A DNA stretch of 38,113 nucleotides from Trueperaceae bacterium (GTDB lineage Bacteria > Deinococcota > Deinococci > Deinococcales > Trueperaceae): the NCBI GenBank assembly GCA_011390455.1, contig JAABSI010000017.1, positions 5,273 through 43,385 of the forward strand, given 5' to 3'. The position numbers were made by a program, and so were the translations under genes. A model generated the notes under the pieces. The model was given only the letters and a program-made list of their open reading frames with translations. It was not told the origin of the DNA and made no database searches. This document shows positions 1-7,586 of this stretch, piece by piece. Within the stretch, counting starts at the first letter, position 1. Each line of letters starts with the position of its first letter.

Positions 1-83
1 GACCGTTCGTGGTGCGGGCATGGCGGTGGCGGAGCGGCTGATCCGGCGGGTGGCCGTCGGGCGGGTTCGGGACCCGCCGGGGG

Positions 84-217
84 CCGTTCGCGGCTCGCGT
101 TCGGGCGTTCGAGCGCGCGTCCGAGCGACCCGGCCGCATCGTCTTGACGAATGCCGCATACCGCGGTATGTTCGTAGTCATCAACCGAACGAGCACGCGC
201 GGCGCCCACGGGGCGCC
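84..217 (+). repeat. Promoter-palindrome-hairpin repeat, copy 1
   Basis: First of two copies of a ~133-bp element that flank the hydrolase gene. It aligns without gaps to copy 2 at an offset of 928 bases from 84 through the promoter, with one 26-base and one 15-base run identical around TTGACG and the 12-bp palindrome. It ends in a hairpin, GGCGCCC (201-207) / GGGCGCC (211-217), with a 3-nt loop. Differences between the copies would change most residues in any reading frame, so it looks non-coding. It makes the 5' leader of the hydrolase gene about 150 nt long. Confidence 0.75.
144..172 (+). promoter_or_regulatory. Sigma70-type promoter with palindromic operator, upstream of hydrolase
   Basis: TTGACG (144-149), a 17-bp spacer and TATGTT (167-172) form a good sigma70-type promoter pointing at the hydrolase gene. 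A perfect 12-bp palindrome, ATACCGCGGTAT (158-169), covers the spacer and the -10, where a repressor would block polymerase. No regulator for it is identifiable in the window. Confidence 0.6.
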
Positions 218-325
218 GGTTTCGTTGGGCCCACCGGACGGCATCTCGGGCGCGGCTCCGCCGCCCGTTCGACGCGGGCGCTCGGCGGCCACCGCGCGAC
301 CGGCCGCGGGTCGGTACCCTGCGTC

Positions 326-979
326 ATGCCCCAAGCCGCGCACCGCCATACCGTCTCGCTGACGCTCGACGTCGACCTCCCCTACCTGCTCCACGTCCCG
401 GACGGCACGGCGCCGGCGGGCGGTTGGCCGCTGGTGCTCTTCTTGCACGGCTCGGGCGAGCGCGGCGACGACGCGGACCAGCTGCGGCGCCAGGGGCTCC
501 CCAAGCGGCTCGAGGAGGGGCTCGCGTTCCCCGCGATCGTCCTCTCGCCCCAGTGCCCGGTGGGCGACGTCTGGCCGCAGCACTTCCCGGCGCTGCTCCA
601 CCTGCTCGACGCGGTGGCGGCGCGCCACGGCGCCGACCCCGACCGGGTCGTCGCGACCGGCCTGAGCCTCGGCGGCGCCGGCACGGTCCACCTGGTCGCG
701 GCGCACCCCGAGCGCTTCGCGGCGCTCGCCCCCATCTGCGGCCCGTGGACGGCGTACTACGCGAACGCGGCGATGGCGCGGCTCCCGCTGTGGGCGTTCC
801 ACGGCGACGCCGACCGGGTCGTGCCGGTCGCCGACTCGCGCCGGCTGGTCGCGCGGGTGCGCGAGCTCGGCGGCGAACCGCGCTACACCGAGTACCCCGG
901 CGTGGGCCACGACGCATGGGCATCGGCGTACGCCGACCCCGAGCTGCTCGATTGGTTGCTCGCGCAGCGGCGTGGGTGA
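326..979 (+). CDS. Alpha/beta hydrolase, phospholipase/carboxylesterase-like
   Basis: Cytoplasmic serine hydrolase of 217 residues with the alpha/beta-hydrolase fold. The oxyanion-side HGSGERG lies at 41-47, the nucleophile elbow GLSLGG has Ser114, the acid is in HGDADRVVP (Asp161 or Asp163), and the base is His195 in PGVGHDAW. The order and length fit the dienelactone hydrolase/carboxylesterase group, often annotated as phospholipase/carboxylesterase or 'prolyl oligopeptidase family'. The open frame continues upstream, but the 102 extra residues are arginine/proline-rich non-coding DNA spanning the promoter repeat. The ATG at 326 begins the family-like sequence. There is no signal peptide. 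The substrate is unknown. Confidence 0.85.
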   Translation: MPQAAHRHTVSLTLDVDLPYLLHVPDGTAPAGGWPLVLFLHGSGERGDDADQLRRQGLPKRLEEGLAFPAIVLSPQCPVGDVWPQHFPALLHLLDAVAARHGADPDRVVATGLSLGGAGTVHLVAAHPERFAALAPICGPWTAYYANAAMARLPLWAFHGDADRVVPVADSRRLVARVRELGGEPRYTEYPGVGHDAWASAYADPELLDWLLAQRRG

Positions 980-1011
980 CCCCCGCCGCACGCTCGGCGC
1001 ACGATCTGCGC

Positions 1012-1144
1012 CCGTTCGCGGCTCGATCCGGGCGGTTTGGCGGTCGTTCCGGGCCACCCGGCCGCATCGTCTTGACGAATGACGCATACCGCGGTATCTT
1101 CTTGGACATCAAACGAACGCAAGCGCGGCGCCCAGGTGGGCGCC
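1012..1144 (+). repeat. Promoter-palindrome-hairpin repeat, copy 2
   Basis: Second copy of the element, starting about 30 bases after the hydrolase stop. It keeps the promoter, the palindrome and the terminal hairpin, GGCGCCC (1127-1133) / GGGCGCC (1138-1144) with a 4-nt loop. It points away from the hydrolase into the 3' end of the oppositely oriented DUF2249-cupin gene, with no gene to drive. It could encode a short RNA or be the scar of a segment duplication. Confidence 0.75.
1072..1100 (+). promoter_or_regulatory. Orphan promoter with the same palindromic operator
   Basis: TTGACG (1072-1077), 17-bp spacer, TATCTT (1095-1100). The palindrome ATACCGCGGTAT (1086-1097) is identical to that in copy 1. 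Any transcript would run antisense into the gene ending at 1185. Confidence 0.55.
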
Positions 1145-1184
1145 GAACTCGTTGTTGGGGTGTCGATCGGACATCCGCCGGCGC

Positions 1185-1745
1185 TCAGCCCCCCTGCTTC
1201 AGCATCGTCAACAGGAACACCAACCGCGTGCGCGCCGTGACCGTGTGCGGCACCGAGGGCGCCATGTGCGCCCAGCTGCCGGGGCCGACGGCGTGCACCT
1301 CGGAGCCCAAGCCGAAGCTGCCCTCGCCGGCGAGCACCTGCATGATCGCGGGCTTGCTGCTCGTGTGCTCGGTGAGCTCTTGGCCCGCCGCGAAGCCGAA
1401 GAGCGTCACCTTGACGTGCGCGTCGTGGTGGAGCAGGCGGCTGACGATCGTGGCCTCGGGCACGTCGCCCACCAGGGCGGCGAGGTCGGCGTGGAAGGCG
1501 AAGACCGGTCCGGCCGCATCGTCCGCTTGGCGACCGATGCGCACCCGCCAGACGTCCGGACCCTGCTCCAGGTAGCTCCAGTCGAGCGCGGCGCCGCGCT
1601 CGGCGCGCAGCTGATGGTAGAGCGGCTTGGGGTCGTGGTCGTTCACGAGCTCGAAGCCGTCGCCGGGGGCGAGCGCGTCGAAGGCCGCGAACAGCCGCGG
1701 ATGCCGATCGCGAGGGGGGACGGAGCGGACGTCGATGGTGGTCAT
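1185..1745 (-). CDS. DUF2249 domain-cupin domain protein
   Basis: Protein of 186 residues. The first ~75 residues are a clear DUF2249 domain (DVRSVPPRDRHPRLF, then LVNDHDPKPLYHQL, YLEQGPDVWRV). The C-terminal ~85 residues form a small cupin barrel (TSSKPAIMQVLAGEG, SVPHTVTA). DUF2249 proteins are often found with denitrification and NO-handling genes, but the biochemical role is unknown. The ATG at 1745 follows GGAAGG at a good distance; the open frame extends 20 codons further without a site. It lies downstream of an FNR/DNR-like promoter shared in design with the next gene, so both probably respond to the same signal. It is convergent with promoter repeat copy 2. Confidence 0.85.
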   Translation of the reverse strand: MTTIDVRSVPPRDRHPRLFAAFDALAPGDGFELVNDHDPKPLYHQLRAERGAALDWSYLEQGPDVWRVRIGRQADDAAGPVFAFHADLAALVGDVPEATIVSRLLHHDAHVKVTLFGFAAGQELTEHTSSKPAIMQVLAGEGSFGLGSEVHAVGPGSWAHMAPSVPHTVTARTRLVFLLTMLKQGG

Positions 1746-1797
1746 GGTGGGGTTCCTTCCGGGCGCGCGGGACGAACCCGTCGCGGCGTTCGACCGC

Positions 1798-1843
1798 AGC
1801 ATCACCAGCCAACCCCGGCCGGCTCCATGACCTGGGTCAAGCG
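1798..1843 (-). promoter_or_regulatory. FNR/DNR-like box and promoter of the DUF2249-cupin gene
   Basis: On the minus strand a 19-base block, CGCTTGACCCAGGTCATGG (1843-1825), holds the dyad TGACC-N2-GGTCA, matching the TTGAC-N4-GTCAA type of box used by FNR/DNR/NnrR regulators. Centred 34 bases downstream is GATGCT (1803-1798), followed by GCGGT, a fitting -10 for a class II activator site. The same block and the same spacing recur at 2341-2386. The stop codon of the preceding gene (1837-1839) lies inside the box. Confidence 0.65.
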
Positions 1844-2298
1844 TCGCGACCGACGACGGGGCGCTCCGCCGACTCCCGCCGCACGCGGCGCCGCCGCACG
1901 GCGTCCGCGGTCACCACCCGAGCGTTCATCGCGAGCGCGAAGGTCGCGATCGCGGCCAGCAGCAGCAGGCCGCTCAGCGTCGACGCCGCCTGCCAGACCG
2001 GCGCCACCGTCCGCCGCCATTGCGGCTCGGCCACCACCCGCAGGAGGAGCCCACCGTGCAGCGCGAAGAAGGTCGCCGCCTCCCAGCGCTCCTGCCGCAG
2101 GCCCCCGGGGCGCGGCATCATCCAGTACGCGACCCCCATGACCATCGACAGGAAGAAGCCGAGCACGCCCATGTGCACGTGGGTGGTGCGCCAGAGCCCG
2201 GCGGCGCTGGGCCAGACATGGAAGACGACGCCCAGCACGGCCGTCGCGACGAGCCACAGCAGCGAGGCCCGGACCAGCGCGACTTGGAAACGGCTCAC
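1837..2298 (-). CDS. Small membrane protein of the heme-copper oxidase subunit I / NorB-like type
   Basis: A 153-residue integral membrane protein with four predicted hydrophobic helices (about 9-27, 42-63, 74-90 and 104-124) and a basic C-terminal tail. The segment THVHMGVLGFFLSMVMGVAY, followed by WMMPR, resembles the helix of cytochrome-oxidase/NO-reductase subunit I proteins where a His-x-His precedes a glycine-rich stretch. At 153 residues it cannot be a full oxidase, but single-domain relatives near denitrification genes are known. The start is a GTG at 2298 without a strong ribosome site; the function is inferred only from this motif and from its FNR/DNR-like promoter. Confidence 0.7.
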   Translation of the reverse strand: MSRFQVALVRASLLWLVATAVLGVVFHVWPSAAGLWRTTHVHMGVLGFFLSMVMGVAYWMMPRPGGLRQERWEAATFFALHGGLLLRVVAEPQWRRTVAPVWQAASTLSGLLLLAAIATFALAMNARVVTADAVRRRRVRRESAERPVVGRDA

Positions 2299-2340
2299 GC
2301 TGGGGCGACGTCGGGGACTCGGGCCGGGATCATGAACCGC

Positions 2341-2386
2341 AGCCTCGCGGGGGGAGGTGCGGCGGCGCCATGACCTGGGTCAAGCG
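2341..2386 (-). promoter_or_regulatory. FNR/DNR-like box and promoter of the NorB-like membrane gene
   Basis: Same 19-base block as at 1825-1843 (here 2386-2368), followed at exactly the same spacing by GAGGCT (2346-2341) and GCGGT. The distance from the end of the block to the end of GCGGT is 32 bases in both copies although the intervening sequence differs. As in the first copy, the stop codon of the upstream gene (2380-2382) is part of the dyad. Confidence 0.65.
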
Positions 2387-5337
2387 GTCGGGTGGCCGGA
2401 GGCCCGCTCCAGCGTCTCCTCCACCGTCCAGCCGGCCCCTTCGGCGCGCAGTGCCTCCGCCCGCTCGGAGCCCACGGCGGCACGCGCCCACGCCTCCTGG
2501 GCTTCGAGCTCGTCCAACACCGCGGCCGGCCGAGCGATCCCGAGGCGCTCGTGCTGGGCGTGCGTGGCGCCCAGCCAGCGGAGCGCCGCCGCCCAATCCT
2601 CCTCGGCCACGGCCAGGTCGACGAGGCTGCCGGCCACCTCCGCCACGCCGCGCTGGTCGCCGAGGTCGGCGAAGCGCGCCATCGCGAGCGCGTACCCCGT
2701 GCGCGCCGCGGCCAGGTCGCCGGCGCTCAGGTCGAGGTCCGCGAGCTGCTGGGCCGTGACCGCCAACCCGACGCGGTACCCGAGGCGCTCGAAGACCGCC
2801 GCTGCCTCCGTGTGGTGGACCCGCGCCGTGGCGAGGTCGCCGCGCTCGCGCGCCATCGTGCCGAGGTTGCCCAGCGCCAAGGCGGCGACGAAGCCGTCGT
2901 CCGCCCCCTTCGCGGCGTCCAAGGCCTCGCGGTACCAGCGCTCGGCCGCGCCCGCGTCGCCACGCACCTCCGCGACCGCGCCGAGGTTGTTGAGCGTGTT
3001 CGCCACGCGCCCCCCATCGCCGGCCCCGCGGTAGAGGGCCAGGGTCTCCTCCAGGTGCCGCTGCGCGCCGTCGTGGTCGCCCAGCAGCCGCAGCAGGTTG
3101 CCGAGGTTCCCGAGCGTCGCCGCCAGCGACGTCGGGTCGTCGAGGCCGCGCTTGATCGCCAAGCTCGCCTCGTACCGTTCCCGGGCCGCCTCGAACTCCT
3201 CGCAGAGGCGGGCGAACGCGCCGGCGTCGCCCAGCGCGCGGGCCTGGAGCGCCGCGGATCGAGGGCCCTCGAGGCGCAGGAGCGCGTCGAGGGTGGTGCG
3301 CGCCTCGCGGTAGTGGCCGCGCAGCCACCAGAACTGGAACAGGGCGTGCGCGAGCTCCATCCCCGGCGCCACGTCGCCGACCGCGATCAGGTGCGCGAGC
3401 GCCGTGCGCAGGTTCTCGTGCTCGGCGTCCACGCGGTCCAACCACGTCGCACGCTCGGCCCCGACCAGTTCCGGTTCGGCATCGCGGCCGAAGGCCACGA
3501 AGTACGCGGCGTGCGCGGTCGCGACCGCCTCGAACCGGGCGGGCTCGGCGGCCAAGCGATCGGCGCCGTAGCGGCGCACCACCTCGAGCGCCACGAAGCG
3601 ACCGCTCGCGGTGCGGCGCAGCAGCGACTTGTTGACCAGCGCGAGCAGCGTCCGCAAGCCCGCCCCCGCGGCGACCTCGGCGGCCTCGCGGGCGAAGCCG
3701 CCGCGGAAGGCGCTCACGCCCGCGAGCGCGGCGCGCTCCTCGTCCGAGAGCAGCGACCAGGTGTGGTCGAGCATGGCGCGCAGGCTGCGGTGGCGTGCGG
3801 GCAGGTCGCGATGCGCGACCGCCAGGGCGTCGAGGTTGGCCGCGAGCGCGTCGGCGACCTCGGCGGGGCGCAGCAGCCGCATCCAGGCGGCCGCCAGCTC
3901 CAGGCCGAGCGGCAGGCCCTCGAGCAGCTGGCAGAGCCGGACGATGCCCTCATGGTCGGCCGCCGTCGCCACGAACTGCGGGTGGGCGCGCCGCGCGCTG
4001 CGCAGGAACAGCGCCACCGCGTCGAAGCGCTCGATCGAGGCCCCGTCCCAAGCGTCCTCGCCCGCCACCGGGTAGGCCATCCCACCGACCTCGAGGCGCA
4101 CCTCCCCCTGGAAGTCGAGCGGCTCCTGCGAGGTGACGAGCAGGCTCGAGCCCGGCGACGCGGCCAGGAGCTCCGCCAGCAGGCCCGCGCCGGCCAGGAG
4201 GTGCTCGAGGTTGTCGAGGACCAGCAGCAGCGAGCGCGGCGCGAGGGCCTCGACCAGGGCAGCCTCGTCGTCCTGGCCCGTCGCCGGCTCGAGGCCCAGC
4301 GCCGCACCGATCGCGGCCGCCAGGAACCCGGGGTCGTCGAGATCGGCGAGCGGTACGAAGAGCGCGCCGTCGACGAAGGCCCAGGCCGCCCGCCGCCCCG
4401 CCTCGATCGCCAGCCGCGTCTTGCCGACGCCGCCCGGCCCCAGCAGCGTGACCATGCGCTCTCCCCCCTCGGCCAAGAGCGCGTGGAGCTGAGCGAGCTC
4501 CGCCTCGCGCCCGACGAAGGGCGTGACCGGCGCCGGGAAGCCGCGGAGTACGACGGGCGCCGGCTCGGCGGGCGCGGCCGGGGGCGGCGTGGGGGTGGCC
4601 GCGGGGGTGGGCGCGGGCCCGACGTCGGCCCGCAGGGCCTCGGCCAGCGCGACGGTCGCCTCGAGCGGCGCCAGGTCGAGTTCCTCGCGCAGGGTGGTGC
4701 GGAAAGCCTCGTAGGCGCGCAGCGCCGCCGCGCGCGGACCCGCTCCGCCCTCGCCGTGGGCCACCGCGCGGGCGCAGCGCAGGTAGGCCTGTACGGCGTC
4801 CTCGGCCAGCGGGTCGCGCTCGAGCACCGCAGCGACCCGCGCGAGCGCCTCCGACGGGCGGCCCTCACGCTCGAGCGCCCCCGCGACCTGCAGCACGGCC
4901 TCACGCCAGGCGACCTGCAACGACTCGCGCTCGGTCTCGAGCCAGGCTTCGAAATCCGGGGCACCGCCGGCAGGGAGGCCCTCGAGCAGCGCGCCGCCGT
5001 AGTGGTCGAGGGCGTCGTGCCAGGCGCCCGCCCCGATCGCCGCGCGGAAGAGCTGCACGTCGGACGCCACGCGCCAGCGCAGCCGGGTCCGCTCGGCCTC
5101 GAGCCCGTCGAACCAGGGCTGTCGGCGGCAGTGGTAGACGAGCTGGCTGAGGTTGTGACGCGCCGTCGACTCGGCCTCGTCGGGCCAGAAGAGCGCCAGC
5201 ACCTCGTCACGGCCGACCCAGTCGTCGCGATGCGCCAGGTAGGCGCCGAGCAGCAGCGATTGACGCAGCGGCAGGTCCATCCACGCCTCCCCGTCCCACG
5301 AGCGAGGGGGGCCCAGGAGCCGCAACGAAGGGCGCAT
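2380..5337 (-). CDS. AfsR/SARP-type transcriptional regulator (BTAD-STAND ATPase-TPR)
   Basis: Large cytoplasmic regulator of 985 residues. Residues ~1-90 form an OmpR-like winged helix of the SARP class, ~95-240 the all-helical bacterial transcriptional activation domain (BTAD), then an Ala/Pro linker. A STAND/NB-ARC-type ATPase follows, with Walker A GPGGVGKT at 300-307 and Walker B LLLVLDN near 370-376. From about 640 to the end there are tetratricopeptide repeats. This is the AfsR layout: ATP and ligand sensing by the C-terminal part controls DNA binding. The ATG at 5337 is preceded by AAGGTGG; a GTG nine codons earlier has no such site. It lies 92 bases downstream of the cytolysin gene on the same strand, separated by a stem-loop, so it may be partly co-transcribed and is the best candidate to control it. 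Confidence 0.9.
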   Translation of the reverse strand: MRPSLRLLGPPRSWDGEAWMDLPLRQSLLLGAYLAHRDDWVGRDEVLALFWPDEAESTARHNLSQLVYHCRRQPWFDGLEAERTRLRWRVASDVQLFRAAIGAGAWHDALDHYGGALLEGLPAGGAPDFEAWLETERESLQVAWREAVLQVAGALEREGRPSEALARVAAVLERDPLAEDAVQAYLRCARAVAHGEGGAGPRAAALRAYEAFRTTLREELDLAPLEATVALAEALRADVGPAPTPAATPTPPPAAPAEPAPVVLRGFPAPVTPFVGREAELAQLHALLAEGGERMVTLLGPGGVGKTRLAIEAGRRAAWAFVDGALFVPLADLDDPGFLAAAIGAALGLEPATGQDDEAALVEALAPRSLLLVLDNLEHLLAGAGLLAELLAASPGSSLLVTSQEPLDFQGEVRLEVGGMAYPVAGEDAWDGASIERFDAVALFLRSARRAHPQFVATAADHEGIVRLCQLLEGLPLGLELAAAWMRLLRPAEVADALAANLDALAVAHRDLPARHRSLRAMLDHTWSLLSDEERAALAGVSAFRGGFAREAAEVAAGAGLRTLLALVNKSLLRRTASGRFVALEVVRRYGADRLAAEPARFEAVATAHAAYFVAFGRDAEPELVGAERATWLDRVDAEHENLRTALAHLIAVGDVAPGMELAHALFQFWWLRGHYREARTTLDALLRLEGPRSAALQARALGDAGAFARLCEEFEAARERYEASLAIKRGLDDPTSLAATLGNLGNLLRLLGDHDGAQRHLEETLALYRGAGDGGRVANTLNNLGAVAEVRGDAGAAERWYREALDAAKGADDGFVAALALGNLGTMARERGDLATARVHHTEAAAVFERLGYRVGLAVTAQQLADLDLSAGDLAAARTGYALAMARFADLGDQRGVAEVAGSLVDLAVAEEDWAAALRWLGATHAQHERLGIARPAAVLDELEAQEAWARAAVGSERAEALRAEGAGWTVEETLERASGHPTA

Positions 5338-5386
5338 GGGCCACCTTAGGCCATCCCTGACCACGGAACCGCGTCGGGCTCACGGT

Positions 5387-5418
5387 GTCCGGGACCCCCG
5401 CGAGCGGAGGTCCCGGAC
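5387..5418 (-). terminator. Stem-loop after the cytolysin gene
   Basis: Perfect 10-bp inverted repeat GTCCGGGACC (5387-5396) / GGTCCCGGAC (5409-5418) with a 12-nt loop, just downstream of the cytolysin stop on the minus strand. There is no T-run, so it could be a leaky terminator or mRNA stabiliser between the cytolysin and regulator genes. Confidence 0.5.
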
Positions 5419-5429
5419 GGTGCCGAACG

Positions 5430-7346
5430 TCAGGGTTGGTAGAGCCCGAAGTTCTGGTACATCGCCAGCACCTCGTCGTCGGTGAGCGCGCGGTCGAACA
5501 CCATCAGCTCGTCGATCGAGCCGTCGAACGGGAAGCGTCGGAAGCCGATGCCGAACTGATCCTCCGCCAGTTCGCTCGACGCGACCCGCATCATCGTCAG
5601 GTCGGTGTCGGGGCGGGGTTGTGAAGGAGTATAGGTGCTCTCGTAGACGTCGCCGCCCACTGGGTTGCCGTTGACGTAGACCTGCAGGGCGCCGGCGCCG
5701 GTGCTGGTGCTGCCGTAGACGGCCACCACGTGCGACCAGACGTTCTTCCGCACGATGAGGCCCGACTGGACGACGTCGACCGAGGAGGAGCTCGCGCTGG
5801 GGCGCCGCCAGATCTGCAGGTGGCCCTGCGGGTCACCGCCATAGACCCGCATCGAGAAGTCGCCGGCGCGGAACGTACCGCCGACCTGGCTGACGACGGT
5901 GTGGAGGCCGCCCGTGGAGCGCGGATTGATCCAGGCGCTCAGCGTGAAGGGACCGTCGGTCGGGACCACGAGGAACTGCTGCGGGCTGGACAGGTACTCG
6001 CCCTGCCCGTCGAAGGTCCACGAGCGCTGGTCCGGGTCGGCGCCGTCCCAACCGGCACCGTACGAACCCGTCAAGGTTCTCAGGTCGACCCCGCCGACCG
6101 CGTCGTCGGTGTCGCCGTTCGCGGGCCACCAGTGCTGCGGCTGCGGCAGGCCGCCACCCACCGGCAGACAGGTGCGCACGTCGTAGCTGGTCGTGTCGCC
6201 CACCTTCGCGAGGGTGTTGTCGCCCAGGTTGCGGAGGGTGAAGGAGATCGGCTCCACCTGGTTGATCGCCAGCGGCGCCTCGAAGTACGAGGCCAGGCTG
6301 CCGTCGCGGATCAGGTTCTGCACGCCCGTGTTCGGGCCACCGAGGGCGAAGACCTCGATGCGCGCCTCCGAGAGGGTCTCCTGGAGGTCGGCCTCCGCGA
6401 AGCCGTCGACGCCGCCGATGGGCGAGTTGTACGAGAACTCGAGCGCCGCCTCGATGCGCTCGCGCGAGTCGCTCGAGGTGAACGAGTACATGAGGATGCG
6501 GCCGTAGGAGACGCTGTCGATGTAGAGCGGCAGGTTGGACCCGCTGATGCCCAGCGCCTGCAGGTCGGTGCCAGTGACGCCGTCGGCGAAGATCGACGAC
6601 GGCCGCTCGGGGAGGTCGACGGCGATCGTGAAGAGCCGCTGGACGAAGTAGGCGGTGTAGGTACGCTCGCTGGCGTTCTTGCTGTAGTCGAGGCGCGCGG
6701 AGGCCTCCGCGCCGAGGTAGCGGGCGTCGAGCCCGAGGCTCAGGAGCGTCTGGCTGGTGGAGTGGCTCTCGACCGAGGTGAAGGTACTGGCCCCGGCGCC
6801 GACCGCGACGTCCGAATCGAGGGCGTTGACGACCAACTGGTTGATGCCCTCGCGGACCGTGCTGCCCACGGGTTCGTCGACGACCGTGCTGACCCCGCCC
6901 GAGATGCCGAGCACGCCGCCGCCCTGGATCGAGATCCCCAGCGGCGCGCGCCGCTCCCGGCTGAGCGCCAGCAGCTCGAGCGAGCCCACGCTCAGGTGCG
7001 ACCCGCCGCGGATGAGCGCGCCGGGCCACAGCACCGAGGCGTCCGGGTTGAAGAGCGCCATCTCGGTGGGGTTCTTGGCGATGGTGTACGGCGTGGTCGA
7101 GCAGGTGTAGACGGTGCCGTCGACCTCCTCCTGGTCGATGACGGGGGTCTCGCCGGTCGGTTCGCCGGCGTTCTCGACCACCGGCGGGGCGACCTCGTCC
7201 CAAGCGGGCAGCGCCGCCACGAAGGCGTCGACGCTGCCGACGGGTCCACCCTGGCCCCCGCAGGCGACGAGCGCGAGCAGGGCGGCGAGGGCGAGCGCGG
7301 GGCGCCAAGGGGCCTTGGGGTGGGTGGAGCGGCTGGGTCGTGGCAT
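5430..7346 (-). CDS. CDC-like pore-forming lipoprotein with LamG domain in place of domain 4
   Basis: A 638-residue lipoprotein: signal peptide with lipobox LVAC (lipidated Cys29), then a thiol-activated cytolysin (cholesterol-dependent cytolysin) core at about 75-393. Recognisable family landmarks, in order, are SVLWPGALI (~105), YIDSVSYGR (~275), an SSDSRERIEAALEF stretch (~291), FALGG (~333-337) and EPISFTLRNL (~365), ending at SYDVRTC (~393). Canonical CDCs begin domain 4 with its Trp-rich undecapeptide at that point. Here residues ~400-632 instead form a LamG/concanavalin-like jelly roll (HWWPANGD, WTFDGQGEYL, FTLSAWINP, DGSIDELMVFDRALTDDEV). The protein is therefore predicted to be membrane-anchored or released and to use a different receptor, perhaps glycan. 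The ATG at 7346 follows AGAGAGG. Pore formation itself is inferred. Confidence 0.85.
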   Translation of the reverse strand: MPRPSRSTHPKAPWRPALALAALLALVACGGQGGPVGSVDAFVAALPAWDEVAPPVVENAGEPTGETPVIDQEEVDGTVYTCSTTPYTIAKNPTEMALFNPDASVLWPGALIRGGSHLSVGSLELLALSRERRAPLGISIQGGGVLGISGGVSTVVDEPVGSTVREGINQLVVNALDSDVAVGAGASTFTSVESHSTSQTLLSLGLDARYLGAEASARLDYSKNASERTYTAYFVQRLFTIAVDLPERPSSIFADGVTGTDLQALGISGSNLPLYIDSVSYGRILMYSFTSSDSRERIEAALEFSYNSPIGGVDGFAEADLQETLSEARIEVFALGGPNTGVQNLIRDGSLASYFEAPLAINQVEPISFTLRNLGDNTLAKVGDTTSYDVRTCLPVGGGLPQPQHWWPANGDTDDAVGGVDLRTLTGSYGAGWDGADPDQRSWTFDGQGEYLSSPQQFLVVPTDGPFTLSAWINPRSTGGLHTVVSQVGGTFRAGDFSMRVYGGDPQGHLQIWRRPSASSSSVDVVQSGLIVRKNVWSHVVAVYGSTSTGAGALQVYVNGNPVGGDVYESTYTPSQPRPDTDLTMMRVASSELAEDQFGIGFRRFPFDGSIDELMVFDRALTDDEVLAMYQNFGLYQP

Positions 7347-7378
7347 GGGCAGCACCTCTCTTCTCGTGAGATGGGTGC

Positions 7379-7412
7379 AGCCTAGGGACCGGACATCAGT
7401 CGGCTATCAGTC
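7379..7412 (-). promoter_or_regulatory. Heptamer direct repeat and promoter of the cytolysin gene
   Basis: On the minus strand GACTGAT (7412-7406), 4 bases, GACTGAT (7401-7395), 10 bases, then TAGGCT (7384-7379) as -10, about 33 bases before the start codon. Heptamer direct repeats with 4-bp gaps (11-bp period) just upstream of the -10 are the classic binding site of SARP activators. A SARP/AfsR-type regulator is encoded by the next gene on this strand. Confidence 0.5.
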
Positions 7413-7586
7413 ATCGCGAACGGCGTGGTGTCCGGCCGGAGGATGCCCGTCCTCGAACCGCCACACCGGCGATGTGCACGCGCCCGAGAATGCGCGGGGC
7501 GCGCTGCTACCGTGCGGTGATCCACCCACCGGTGGTCCACCGGGTACGCCCGCCTCCGATGCAGTGGCATCGACAAGGAGCGCCCC

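Noticed and set aside
144..362. Small open frame over promoter repeat copy 1
   Set aside because: It starts inside the -35 (TTG ACG), has no ribosome site, and the two repeat copies differ mainly by residue-changing substitutions, so it is not under coding constraint.
2392..5349. Very long open frame on the plus strand
   Set aside because: It is the mirror of the AfsR-type gene. High GC keeps antisense frames open; its product is low-complexity Arg/Gly/Leu/Gln with no domain. The same applies to the minus-strand frame at 23668-26553 opposite the amidohydrolase and MFS genes.
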